Positions 1 through 5,879 of a stretch of 9,270 nt of DNA are shown here, piece by piece. Numbering within the stretch: position 1 is the stretch's first letter; each line of letters starts with the position of its first letter. Origin of the DNA: SVQP01 sp045652835 (lineage in GTDB: Bacteria > Bacillota > Clostridia > Oscillospirales > CAG-272); the NCBI GenBank assembly GCA_045652835.1, contig JAZOLE010000052.1, positions 1-9,270 on the forward strand. The letters run 5' to 3'. A program made the translations under genes and the position numbers. A model generated the notes under the pieces. That model was not told the origin of the DNA, made no database searches, and saw only the letters and a list, made by a program, of their open reading frames with translations.

Positions 1-141
1 AAGGTGGCAACCATCACCAAGGAACAGGTCAGAAAGATCGCTGAGACCAAGATGCCCGACCTGAACGCTGCCAGCATCGAAGCCGCTATGAGCATGATCG
101 CAGGCACCGCACGCAGCATGGGCGTTGTTGTAGAAGACTAA
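1..141 (+). CDS. rplK: 50S ribosomal protein L11, C-terminal part (5' end outside window)
   Basis: The open frame from base 1 encodes 46 residues ending in MGVVVED before TAA at 139-141. It reads KVATITKEQVRKIAETKMPD, then LNAASIEAAMSMIAGTARSMG. This matches the RNA-binding C-terminal domain of L11, which binds the GTPase-associated region of 23S rRNA and ends in the conserved A-x-x-MI-x-GTA-RSMGI/V-x-V helix and tail. The N-terminal domain and start lie outside the window. rplA follows after 17 bases, the standard rplK-rplA order. Identity is secure from the sequence and from the neighbour. Confidence 0.97.
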   Translation, partial: KVATITKEQVRKIAETKMPDLNAASIEAAMSMIAGTARSMGVVVED

Positions 142-158
142 GAAGGAGGTATACCGAA

Positions 159-854
159 ATGGCAAAGATGGGTAAGAAGTATTCCGATAGCGCTAAGCTG
201 ATCGAGAAGTCCAGATTGTATGATACCGCAGAAGCTCTTGCATTGGTATGCCAGACTTCCAAGGCTAAGTTTGACGAAACTGTAGAAGTACACGTTCGTC
301 TGGGTGTTGACTCCCGTCACGCTGACCAGCAGGTCAGAGGCGCAGTCGTACTGCCCAACGGTACCGGTAAGACCGTAAGAACCCTGGTATTCGCTAAGGG
401 TGACAACGTTCAGGCAGCTCTGGATGCAGGTGCTGACTACGTTGGCGGCGCTGAGTACGCTGAGAAGATCCAGAAGGAAAACTGGTTTGATTTTGACGTT
501 GTAATCGCATCTCCCGACATGATGGGCGTTATCGGCCGTCTGGGTAAGGTTCTGGGTCCTAAGGGCCTGATGCCTTCTCCCAAGGCAGGTACCGTTACTC
601 CCGACGTAGCTCGCGCAGTTCGCGAGGCTAAGGCTGGTAAGATCGAGTACCGTCTTGACAAGACCAACATCATTCACTGCCCCATTGGCAAGGCATCCTT
701 CGGCCCTGAGAAGCTGCAGGAGAACTTTGACACTCTGCTGGGTGCCATCATCAAGGCAAAGCCCGCAGCAGCAAAGGGTCAGTACATCAAGAGCTGCGTT
801 GTGGCTTCCACCATGGGCCCCGGCGTTAAGGTTAACGGCGCAAAGCTGAGCTGA
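159..854 (+). CDS. rplA: 50S ribosomal protein L1
   Basis: This 231-residue protein has the usual length for bacterial L1, which builds the L1 stalk of the large subunit and in many bacteria represses its own operon. Visible family motifs are VRLGVDSRHADQQVRGAVVLP with GTGK (about 47-70), FAKGD, AGADYVGG, DFDVVIASPDMMG, GRLGKVLGPKGLMPSPKAGTVT, the GKIEYR strand, and the C-terminal AKPAAAKGQYIKS and STMGPGVKVN. The ATG at 159 is fixed by a near-perfect Shine-Dalgarno AAGGAGG (143-149) nine bases upstream. The gene sits 17 bases after rplK, so the two are cotranscribed. A strong hairpin follows the stop. The L10/L12 genes usually found next are absent here. Nothing in the protein looks damaged. 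Confidence 0.99.
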   Translation: MAKMGKKYSDSAKLIEKSRLYDTAEALALVCQTSKAKFDETVEVHVRLGVDSRHADQQVRGAVVLPNGTGKTVRTLVFAKGDNVQAALDAGADYVGGAEYAEKIQKENWFDFDVVIASPDMMGVIGRLGKVLGPKGLMPSPKAGTVTPDVARAVREAKAGKIEYRLDKTNIIHCPIGKASFGPEKLQENFDTLLGAIIKAKPAAAKGQYIKSCVVASTMGPGVKVNGAKLS

Positions 855-870
855 TAGGCTTTTGAGAATA

Positions 871-904
871 AAAAACGAACGATGCGATTGCATCGTGCGT
901 TTTT
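871..904. terminator. Bidirectional intrinsic terminator after rplA
   Basis: Arms 871-885 (AAAAACGAACGATGC) and 890-904 (GCATCGTGCGTTTTT) pair over 15 positions with a single A/G mismatch around a GATT loop. The + strand reads into TTTTT, and the - strand reads into TTTTTTATT, so both directions have a U-tract. It starts 16 bases after the rplA stop. The next genes converge from the right, so it can stop transcripts from both sides. Confidence 0.88.
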
Positions 905-935
905 GCGTTAAGCGAGGGAGTGGGATAACTTCTAT

Positions 936-1066
936 TGAAAAGTTTTGATCAAACTTTTTCAAAAGTTTGCGGGCTCCAAGGGCGGCGCCCTTGGTCGCCT
1001 CCGCAGAGGCGAAATAATCTCGGCGTTTTTGGTTCTTTTTGCGCCCGAGGTGCCAAAAAGAACGGA
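936..1066 (+). repeat. Hairpin-rich intergenic element, copy 1 (forward)
   Basis: This non-coding unit carries successive palindromes. There is an AAGTTTTGATCAAACTT-like palindrome with an AACTTTTTCAAAAGTT hairpin at about 941-967. CCAAGGGC/GCCCTTGG follows at 976-983 and 987-994 (8 bp perfect). TCGCCTC-CGCA-GAGGCGA lies at 995-1012 (7 bp perfect). GTTCTTTTTG/CAAAAAGAAC lies at 1032-1041 and 1054-1063 (10 bp perfect, 12-base loop). The same order of hairpins recurs in reverse orientation at 1151-1290. Small ORFs overlapping it have no ribosome binding site or recognisable product. It resembles intergenic repeats I associate with Oscillospiraceae-type genomes; that attribution is from memory. 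Confidence 0.75.
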
Positions 1067-1088
1067 GAGAACTATCTCAATGTTTAGA

Positions 1089-1122
1089 AAAAGGGAGCTG
1101 CCTGCAATGGCAACTCTCTTTT
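1089..1122 (+). terminator. Imperfect hairpin with U-rich tail in the spacer between the two elements
   Basis: Arms 1089-1102 and 1109-1122 (AAAAGGGAGCTGCC and GGCAACTCTCTTTT) pair over 14 positions with one G.U pair and one C/A mismatch around a TGCAAT loop. The sequence then continues TTTTGTTGT on the + strand. It could be a back-up terminator or a structural part of the repeat cluster. No gene end lies close by on the + strand, so the terminator call is tentative. Confidence 0.35.
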
Positions 1123-1150
1123 GTTGTGGTGAAATGTGAGAAAATCGTTT

Positions 1151-1290
1151 CCGTACTTTTCTTTGACACCGCTGGCGCAAAGAAAAGTACCAAAAAAACG
1201 GCGTTAGGAAATTTTCGCGCCTGCGGGCGCGACGAGGGCTTCGCGCCCTCGACCTGCGCCGCCTTTTGAAAAAGGCGGGCGAAAACTTTC
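1151..1290 (-). repeat. Hairpin-rich intergenic element, copy 2 (inverted)
   Basis: Read on the - strand, this stretch has the same order as copy 1. It begins TGAAAGTTTT, followed by CGCCTTTT/AAAAGGCG (1260-1267 and 1270-1277). Then come CGAGGGC/GCCCTCG (1233-1239 and 1245-1251), TCGCGCC-CGCA-GGCGCGA (1215-1232) and GTACTTTTCTTTG/CAAAGAAAAGTAC (1153-1165 and 1178-1190; 13 bp perfect, 12-base loop). The CGCA loop and the CGCC..GxGGTG large loop are kept from copy 1, while the stems differ with paired changes. It starts within about 10 bases of the end of the downstream acyltransferase gene. No coding capacity is convincing. Confidence 0.75.
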
Positions 1291-1298
1291 ATCCAAGA

Positions 1299-2174
1299 TT
1301 ATCTGAACAAAATGCCGTAGCCCCAACCGACTCTGCCGCCGCTTTTCAAGCGTTCGACAAAGGCGCGGCGCAGGGTGGTATCGGTAGGCAAGCGGTCGGG
1401 ATTGCGCTCTGCCGTGTCAAACAGGCACCAAAGGCTCTCACCGTCGCTGTCATCCCATGAGAGGATCTCAAACTCCGAAAGAAAGCTGATCACGTTGCAA
1501 CGTGCGGGCACAAACTCGGTCATTTTGGGGTAAAGTAGCCAGGAGTGGCACACAAAGGGAACGGGCCCGTCGGGAAATTGCTCTGCAAAAAACGCCTTGG
1601 CGCGTGCAAAGGAATCCTCGTAAGCGGCTTTGGAAAGCGGCATGCCGCTGCGCGGAATGTGCATATTCAGCACCTTGCTCTCCTTGCCCAGCGTGATGCC
1701 GTTGTTTTCATAGGTGCGGTTGAAATCCACCACCTCAAACTGTAATCTGCCCAGCGCAAAGCGGGTCATCTTAAACCAGCCCGGCATCCAAAACGCCACA
1801 AACATGCCGCACACACCGCGTACAAGCTTGCATTCCTCTAACTTGTAGCGCAGATCCAGCATGCTGTCATGCCAGATGGAAAGATCAATACCACGCGCAA
1901 GATAGCACTGCTTTAAGTGCTTGGAAAGGCAGATAAAGAGCAGCAGATCGGTGGTGTGATTGTGCACGTCTGTAAGTCGCGCTGCCTTTTTGCTTTGCGC
2001 GGTCAGCGTATTGTAGTCGCAGTTGATATCTGCTTGGTAGGCGGCAATGGCTTCTTGAAAAAGCGTATTCGCCTCGGCATTGGCTGTGATTTTGTCATAA
2101 GCGTCCAGCAGATGCGCAGCGTCTGTGGGGTCATAGCCGAATTCGGTAAAAAAGTCTTGTAAATATGTTCTCAT
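1299..2174 (-). CDS. GNAT-like acyltransferase-domain protein, paralog A
   Basis: The 291-residue product resembles the two-part family annotated as acyltransferase domain-containing proteins: an all-helical N-terminal NAT_N-type domain (about 1-130) and a GNAT-like C-terminal domain. Conserved blocks are WHDSMLDLRYKL (101-112), TRFALGRLQFE (137-147), NMHIPRSG (170-177), FVCHSWLLYP (207-216) and LPTDTTLRRAFV near the end. The family is thought to transfer acyl groups from a CoA donor; the acceptor is unknown. The ATG at 2174 is chosen over an upstream TTG at 2195 because the paralog aligns from this Met and the TTG lies inside the preceding gene. Only one base separates it from that gene's TGA and no clear Shine-Dalgarno is visible, so translation is probably coupled. 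It is the last gene of a four-gene operon. Family assignment is from motif memory; substrate not inferable. Confidence 0.78.
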   Translation of the reverse strand: MRTYLQDFFTEFGYDPTDAAHLLDAYDKITANAEANTLFQEAIAAYQADINCDYNTLTAQSKKAARLTDVHNHTTDLLLFICLSKHLKQCYLARGIDLSIWHDSMLDLRYKLEECKLVRGVCGMFVAFWMPGWFKMTRFALGRLQFEVVDFNRTYENNGITLGKESKVLNMHIPRSGMPLSKAAYEDSFARAKAFFAEQFPDGPVPFVCHSWLLYPKMTEFVPARCNVISFLSEFEILSWDDSDGESLWCLFDTAERNPDRLPTDTTLRRAFVERLKSGGRVGWGYGILFR

Positions 2175-2175
2175 A

Positions 2176-3054
2176 TCAGCGGTACAAAACGCCAAAGCCC
2201 CAGCCGACTCTGCCGCCGTTTTGCAGGTGAGAAACGAATGCGCGGCGCAGAGAGGTGTCGGCGGGCAGACGGTCCGGATGCTGCTCTAAGGTGTCAAACA
2301 GACGCCAGAGGTCCTCGCCGTTGTTGTAGTGGCTGTCAAGAATGGTAAATTCCGAAAGGAATTTGCAGACGTTGAGGTGGGAGGGAACAAAGCTTGCGGT
2401 TTCGGGATAGAGCAGCCAGGAGTGGCAGACAAAGAGCGCGGGCTGATCCGTGGGGAAGGTGTCCTTGTAAAATTCCTTGGCGCGTGCAAATGCGTCCTCG
2501 TACGCCTCCTTGGAGAGCGGCTGCCCCGAGCGCGGAATGTGCATGTTGATCGCCTTGTCGCCCTTGCGGATGGTAACGCCACCCACCGTGTAGTCTTTGT
2601 CAAACTCGTGCAGCTCAAACTGCAAGCGACCCAGCGCAAAGCGGGTCAGATTGAAAAATCCGGGGAACCAGCCTGCCACAAAGGAGCCGCAAATGCCGTA
2701 AACGGCAAGGCATTCGTCTAACTTGTAGCGCAAATCCAGCATGCTGTCATGCCAGATCTGTCTGGGAAGATTGGCTTCTGCATAACGCTCCAGCAGTTTT
2801 TTGGAGAAGCAGATAAAGAGCAAAAGCTCGGCGGTGTAGTTATGCACACCTGCTGCGTTGCCTGCTTTTCTGGCTTGATGCATCGCCTGTCCGTAATCGC
2901 AGTTCATGTCTGCTTCATAGGCATAGATTGCTTGCTCAAAATACCCACGTGCCGCATCGTTGTCTGCAATTTTTTTTGCACAGGACATCAGGTGTGCCGC
3001 GTCCTGCTCACAATAGTCAAATTCCTTAAAAAAATCACTTAGATAGTTCAGCAT
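2176..3054 (-). CDS. GNAT-like acyltransferase-domain protein, paralog B
   Basis: The 292-residue protein is a tandem duplicate of the next gene. Hand alignment gives about 169 identical positions of 291 (58%), with a single one-residue insertion near 202. It shares WHDSMLDLRYKL, TRFALGRLQFE, NMHIPRSGQPLSKEAYEDAFARAK, FVCHSWLLYP and the C-terminal NGGRVGWGFG. The likely architecture is a helical NAT_N-type domain followed by a GNAT-like C-terminal domain. The start is the ATG at 3054, served by AAGGAG (3061-3066) six bases upstream; this Shine-Dalgarno overlaps the stop of the PHP-domain gene. A TTG at 3075 would give seven extra residues, but the paralog does not support it. Both copies keep all shared motifs, so neither looks decayed. 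Acceptor substrate unknown. Confidence 0.8.
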   Translation of the reverse strand: MLNYLSDFFKEFDYCEQDAAHLMSCAKKIADNDAARGYFEQAIYAYEADMNCDYGQAMHQARKAGNAAGVHNYTAELLLFICFSKKLLERYAEANLPRQIWHDSMLDLRYKLDECLAVYGICGSFVAGWFPGFFNLTRFALGRLQFELHEFDKDYTVGGVTIRKGDKAINMHIPRSGQPLSKEAYEDAFARAKEFYKDTFPTDQPALFVCHSWLLYPETASFVPSHLNVCKFLSEFTILDSHYNNGEDLWRLFDTLEQHPDRLPADTSLRRAFVSHLQNGGRVGWGFGVLYR

Positions 3055-3064
3055 ACGGCACTCC

Positions 3065-4429
3065 TTACATGGCAAAGTATTTTTGGATCATAGCGGGAAC
3101 CTGCCCCTTGACGGCAGCAAGCGCCGCAGCGGCGGTCTTGTCGCCTGCGATGTATCTGTTCATAAAGTAGCCCTCGGTCGCGCATGCGGCATCGTGCAGG
3201 GGATAGTACTGCTCCATTAAGAAGCAAGCGTACTTCATCAGGCGGAAGTCGCCCACAAGGCGGTATTCCTTGCTGATGGTGTCCACCGCGATCGAATACT
3301 TTTGCTTGATGGCGTCAACCAGTGCGCGGTCGGTGTTTTCTGCGGCAAATACGATGGTGGTGCACAGCAGCGCGTTGCGGTTGTGCTCGGCAATCGAGTT
3401 GTGGCTGTCGGTGCTACCCACAACGGGGTGATCAATACCCTTTTCCTTCATTTCGTAGTACAGCGCGGTCTGGAAGCCGTTGTGCGAGAAGTAGTTTTCA
3501 CCGCCCAGCACCTCAAAGGCGTCAAAGGGCGCTTTTTCGTAGATGTAGTAGGTGTATGCCTCGGGCAGCTGCATCATATCGGAGAGCCAGTAGGGGTGCG
3601 GGAAAATGCCCAAGCCGCCGCCCTTTTGCACGTGCTCGTGAATCCATTCCAGCACGGCAAAGCTCATACGCTCGGAGTGCTTGTCAAGGTCGGTGATCTT
3701 GGCAGCGCGCTCCTCGATCATGGCGGTGAACTCCTCGTGCGTCATGGTGTCAGGCGCTACGCCGTCCAGAGAGCGCCAAGCAAGATCGTCGCCCGCCTTT
3801 TCGCGATTGGGACGTGGTGTGACCAAGGCGTTGATGCTGTAAGAGCCACCGAAGTTGACGTAGTGCACGTCATTGTGGGGCAGGTGCACCTCTTCGCCCT
3901 GCACGATGTTGAGATCGGTCAGATCCTTCCAGTAAGCCTTTGCTTCCAGCGAAGGGTAGTATCTTTCGTGGTCGGAAATGACGGTGAAGTCATAGCCGTA
4001 GCCGCGGTAGTTTGCGCAAACGTTTGCGGGGGCTTGCGCACCGTCCGAGCGGTTGGTGTGCAGATGCAGGTCACCGCGCCAGGGGTATCTGCCTGCCATA
4101 TCCTCGGCAAGGGAATAGACCGAGACCTGCACGCGGGGGCGCGCGTCGGGCGTGTCGCAAATGCGGATAAAGTGCTCGCCCTCACCTGCAAAGTACGCGG
4201 TGATGCGCAAGCAGCCGTCCTCGTCGGTCGTGACCGTGTGCACAGAGCTGGAGTTGTATTCGGGATAGGTGTAGGGAGCTGCCTCGTTGACCTTGCGCAC
4301 GTGCACGGTATAGGTGTGACCGGGTGCAAAGGCTACGTGCGCGCCAAGCGGCTGCACGGTGACGGTGGTCTCGCGATCACCAAGGAACGCCTTGGGGAAA
4401 ACGTCGTAGTTGTAAAGTGTGTAATTCAT
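3065..4429 (-). CDS. PHP-domain metallohydrolase (CehA/McbA-like) with N-terminal extension
   Basis: This 454-residue protein carries the metal-binding motifs of the PHP superfamily, which hydrolyses phosphoester and related bonds with two or three metal ions. They are GDLHLHTNRSDG (119-130; H122, H124, D129), VISDHE (150-155), GEEVH (178-182), HxxH-type residues at 185-189, FPHPYW (276-281) and GSTDSHN (338-344). Residues 1-115 precede the PHP core and look like a beta-rich domain with alternating hydrophobic residues; their role is unknown. Residues 345-454 continue the core and end in a helical tail. The start is ATG 4429 with GGGAGG (4436-4441) six bases upstream; a TTG one codon earlier is less likely. 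It sits 18 bases after the YbjQ-family gene and 10 before acyltransferase paralog B, as part of one operon. No signal peptide is evident, so it is probably cytoplasmic. Substrate unknown; DNA polymerase or histidinol-phosphatase roles are not suggested by the architecture. Confidence 0.85.
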   Translation of the reverse strand: MNYTLYNYDVFPKAFLGDRETTVTVQPLGAHVAFAPGHTYTVHVRKVNEAAPYTYPEYNSSSVHTVTTDEDGCLRITAYFAGEGEHFIRICDTPDARPRVQVSVYSLAEDMAGRYPWRGDLHLHTNRSDGAQAPANVCANYRGYGYDFTVISDHERYYPSLEAKAYWKDLTDLNIVQGEEVHLPHNDVHYVNFGGSYSINALVTPRPNREKAGDDLAWRSLDGVAPDTMTHEEFTAMIEERAAKITDLDKHSERMSFAVLEWIHEHVQKGGGLGIFPHPYWLSDMMQLPEAYTYYIYEKAPFDAFEVLGGENYFSHNGFQTALYYEMKEKGIDHPVVGSTDSHNSIAEHNRNALLCTTIVFAAENTDRALVDAIKQKYSIAVDTISKEYRLVGDFRLMKYACFLMEQYYPLHDAACATEGYFMNRYIAGDKTAAAALAAVKGQVPAMIQKYFAM

Positions 4430-4447
4430 CAAGCGCCTCCCGAATCT

Positions 4448-4759
4448 TTAGATAAATTTGACTGCCGTGCCGTATGCCATGATCTCGGCAGCACCGTCCA
4501 TAACGGCGGAGGATGCGTAGCGCACGGCGATGACGGCGTCCGCACCCATTGCCTCTGCCTGCTCGATCATGCGCTCGGTCGCCTTTTTGCGTGCATCATT
4601 CATCATTTCGGTGTATCCCTTGAGCTCACCGCCCACAATGGTCTTAAAGCTTGCGGCAATGTCGCGCCCGATGTGCTTGCTTTGCACCGTGCTGCCCTGT
4701 ACAAGACCTAGCGTTTCGATCTGCTTGCCTGTGATAAAGTCGGTGGAATAAATCTTCAT
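4448..4759 (-). CDS. YbjQ-family (UPF0145) protein
   Basis: The 103-residue protein matches the small YbjQ/DUF74 family, annotated as a putative heavy-metal-binding domain that forms oligomers; its cellular role is not established. The diagnostic stretch is IGRDIAASFKTIVGGELKGY (30-49), then EMMNDARKKATERMIEQAEA and MGADAVIAVRYASS, ending in a short beta strand AYGTAVKFI. Length is normal for the family. ATG 4759 is supported by AAGGAGG (4768-4774) eight bases upstream. It is the first gene after a strong promoter at 4796-4824 and lies 18 bases ahead of the PHP-domain gene, so it leads the operon. No obvious metal-binding Cys or His cluster is visible, so metal binding should not be assumed. 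Confidence 0.92.
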   Translation of the reverse strand: MKIYSTDFITGKQIETLGLVQGSTVQSKHIGRDIAASFKTIVGGELKGYTEMMNDARKKATERMIEQAEAMGADAVIAVRYASSAVMDGAAEIMAYGTAVKFI

Positions 4760-4795
4760 GTGATGATCCTCCTTAAGCGGTTTTTCTTTACTTTG

Positions 4796-4824
4796 ATTGT
4801 AGCATAAATAGGTGAGATTGTCAA
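4796..4824 (-). promoter_or_regulatory. Sigma-A promoter of the YbjQ-PHP-acyltransferase operon
   Basis: On the - strand the sequence gives TTGACA (4819-4824), a 17-base spacer, and TACAAT (4796-4801) preceded by TGC, an extended -10. It is 36 bases upstream of the ATG at 4759. The match to consensus is nearly complete, and no other good promoter is seen before the following three genes. Confidence 0.88.
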
Positions 4825-4863
4825 GGAAAAGTGAGCGCGGAAAAAGAGTAGTTTGTGCTCAAG

Positions 4864-4884
4864 CGGGCGATCACTGATCGCCCG
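4864..4884. other. Perfect 9-bp inverted repeat (hairpin)
   Basis: CGGGCGATC (4864-4872) and GATCGCCCG (4876-4884) flank ACT. There is no immediate U-run on either strand, so it is not a textbook terminator. It lies between the terminator-like hairpin of the gene upstream on the - strand and the operon promoter. It may reinforce transcript 3'-end formation or be a protein site. Confidence 0.5.
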
Positions 4885-4917
4885 TTCCTGCAGAAAAATT
4901 TTTATATGTGCTAATGA

Positions 4918-4950
4918 AAAGGGACCGAGCATTTGCGGATCGATCCCTTT
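4918..4950 (-). terminator. Terminator of the YwaF-type membrane protein gene
   Basis: On the - strand AAAGGGATCGA (4940-4950) pairs with TCGGTCCCTTT (4918-4928) over 11 positions with one G.U pair and an 11-base loop. It continues CCCTTTTCATT. It starts 17 bases beyond the stop codon at 4968. The U-tract is short (four), so termination strength may be moderate. Confidence 0.65.
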
Positions 4951-4967
4951 GTGTTTATTCGTGGTAA

Positions 4968-5729
4968 TTATTCCTCTTTCTTATCCTTCCCACACACCAA
5001 TCTGCGGCACAGGCGATAGAAGTGATATGCGCCCAAGGTGAACGCCATATCCAGGCAGGTGACGATGCAGACGTACAGGATCTGCGTGGGCACGTAGCCA
5101 ATCGCCTCGTGCATGGCAAGGCGTACGCTTTCCAGCGGTGCTACGTTGCATCTGTACAGGTTGTTGAAGTTGGTTTGGATCAGGTGCGCGACGATAGCGG
5201 CAACAATGCAGTACGCGCCGATAAATAACACGGGGCTTTTCCATTCGCCCTTGCTTGGCTGATAGACGTCCAGCGCAACCATGAGCATAAAGGCAAACAT
5301 GGCAAGATTGTGGAAGGTGACGGTATGGAAGGCAAAATAGCTGTTAAAGTAGTTTTGGATATCCCACGCGCTGTAGATCAGAGAGGGATAAATGGCGGTC
5401 AGCACAAAGACAGCCGCGGTAAAGCCTACCGCAATGCTTGCCACCTGACGCTGATATTTGCCGCGATAAAAGGCGAACGCGGGCAGGGAAAACAGCACCA
5501 GCGAGCAAAAATGCAGCGGAATGTGGTACAGGTCATACCCTCTTGCAAACGAAAGCGCCTGCTTGCCGATCTCAAGCAGTATGAGAATGCAAGCTACGGC
5601 TTGAATGGGGATCATGCGTACGCGCCAAGACTTGCTTTTCAGCCAAAGGCGCAAAAGGATGGATAAGAGCAGCATGACCGCTAAGGAAGGAAGCAGTGTT
5701 CTGAGATGTTCGGGTGTCCAAAGTTGCAT
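4968..5729 (-). CDS. YwaF/TP0381-type integral membrane protein
   Basis: The 253-residue product has about seven hydrophobic segments (near 13-30, 40-57, 72-90, 95-117, 138-154, 166-184, 213-236) and a charged cytoplasmic tail KDKKEE. The block YDLYHIPLHFCSL (65-77) and later HTVTFHN and QTNFNNLY resemble the conserved LPLHxC region and polar residues of the TP0381/YwaF family, related to TMEM164. The biochemical function of the bacterial members is not known. ATG 5729 is chosen because AAAGGA (5737-5742) sits seven bases upstream; reading back to 5795 would place the start within the promoter. It is apparently monocistronic, with its own promoter and a terminator-like hairpin. Confidence 0.8.
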   Translation of the reverse strand: MQLWTPEHLRTLLPSLAVMLLLSILLRLWLKSKSWRVRMIPIQAVACILILLEIGKQALSFARGYDLYHIPLHFCSLVLFSLPAFAFYRGKYQRQVASIAVGFTAAVFVLTAIYPSLIYSAWDIQNYFNSYFAFHTVTFHNLAMFAFMLMVALDVYQPSKGEWKSPVLFIGAYCIVAAIVAHLIQTNFNNLYRCNVAPLESVRLAMHEAIGYVPTQILYVCIVTCLDMAFTLGAYHFYRLCRRLVCGKDKKEE

Positions 5730-5783
5730 ACGTGTGTCCTTTCCCGGCATGTGCGCCGCTGAGATGATTCGGATTACAATCTC

Positions 5784-5812
5784 ATCATAGCACAAGGGAA
5801 AAGCGGTGTCAA
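5784..5812 (-). promoter_or_regulatory. Sigma-A promoter of the YwaF-type gene
   Basis: The - strand has TTGACA (5807-5812), a 17-base spacer and TATGAT (5784-5789) preceded by TGC, giving an extended -10. It lies 54 bases upstream of ATG 5729. Because the -10 falls inside the longest open frame, it also argues against the upstream start. Confidence 0.88.
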
Positions 5813-5842
5813 TGAAAGTGGGGGAGATTTAAGGTATTAAGA

Positions 5843-5875
5843 TTGCGGCGTATGCAACCAATGCATACGCCGCAA
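5843..5875. terminator. Perfect 14-bp hairpin after the alpha/beta hydrolase gene
   Basis: TTGCGGCGTATGCA (5843-5856) and TGCATACGCCGCAA (5862-5875) are perfect complements around a five-base loop. It begins four bases beyond the hydrolase stop (5880-5882, - strand). The - strand then reads TCTTAATACC with no U-run, so it could be a factor-assisted terminator or a 3' stabilising hairpin. Confidence 0.55.
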
Positions 5876-5879
5876 GGCA

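Noticed and set aside
138..962. 274-codon open frame on the - strand opposite rplA
   Set aside because: rplA is certain on the + strand. The antisense product is low-complexity in Leu, Ser and Cys and spans the terminator.
931..1290. CRISPR array or insertion sequence in the repeat-rich gap
   Set aside because: There are no regularly spaced direct repeats, no cas genes and no transposase. The repeats are two inverted structured units.
945..1292. Small ORFs of 64-76 codons on both strands in the rplA-acyltransferase gap
   Set aside because: They coincide with the hairpin repeats, have no ribosome binding site, and their translations simply reflect the palindromes (similar peptides on both strands).
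2175..2195. TTG start giving seven extra residues for acyltransferase paralog A (likewise 3055-3075 for B)
   Set aside because: The two paralogs align from the internal ATG, and the upstream residues are unrelated and overlap the preceding genes.
3302..4711. 469-codon open frame on the + strand
   Set aside because: It lies antisense to the PHP-domain and YbjQ-family genes, which have clear motifs, ribosome binding sites and a promoter. Its protein has no recognisable motif and no Shine-Dalgarno precedes it.
5730..5795. N-terminal extension of the YwaF-type protein to 5795
   Set aside because: It would overlap the -10 element and lacks a ribosome binding site. ATG 5729 has a good Shine-Dalgarno at proper spacing.
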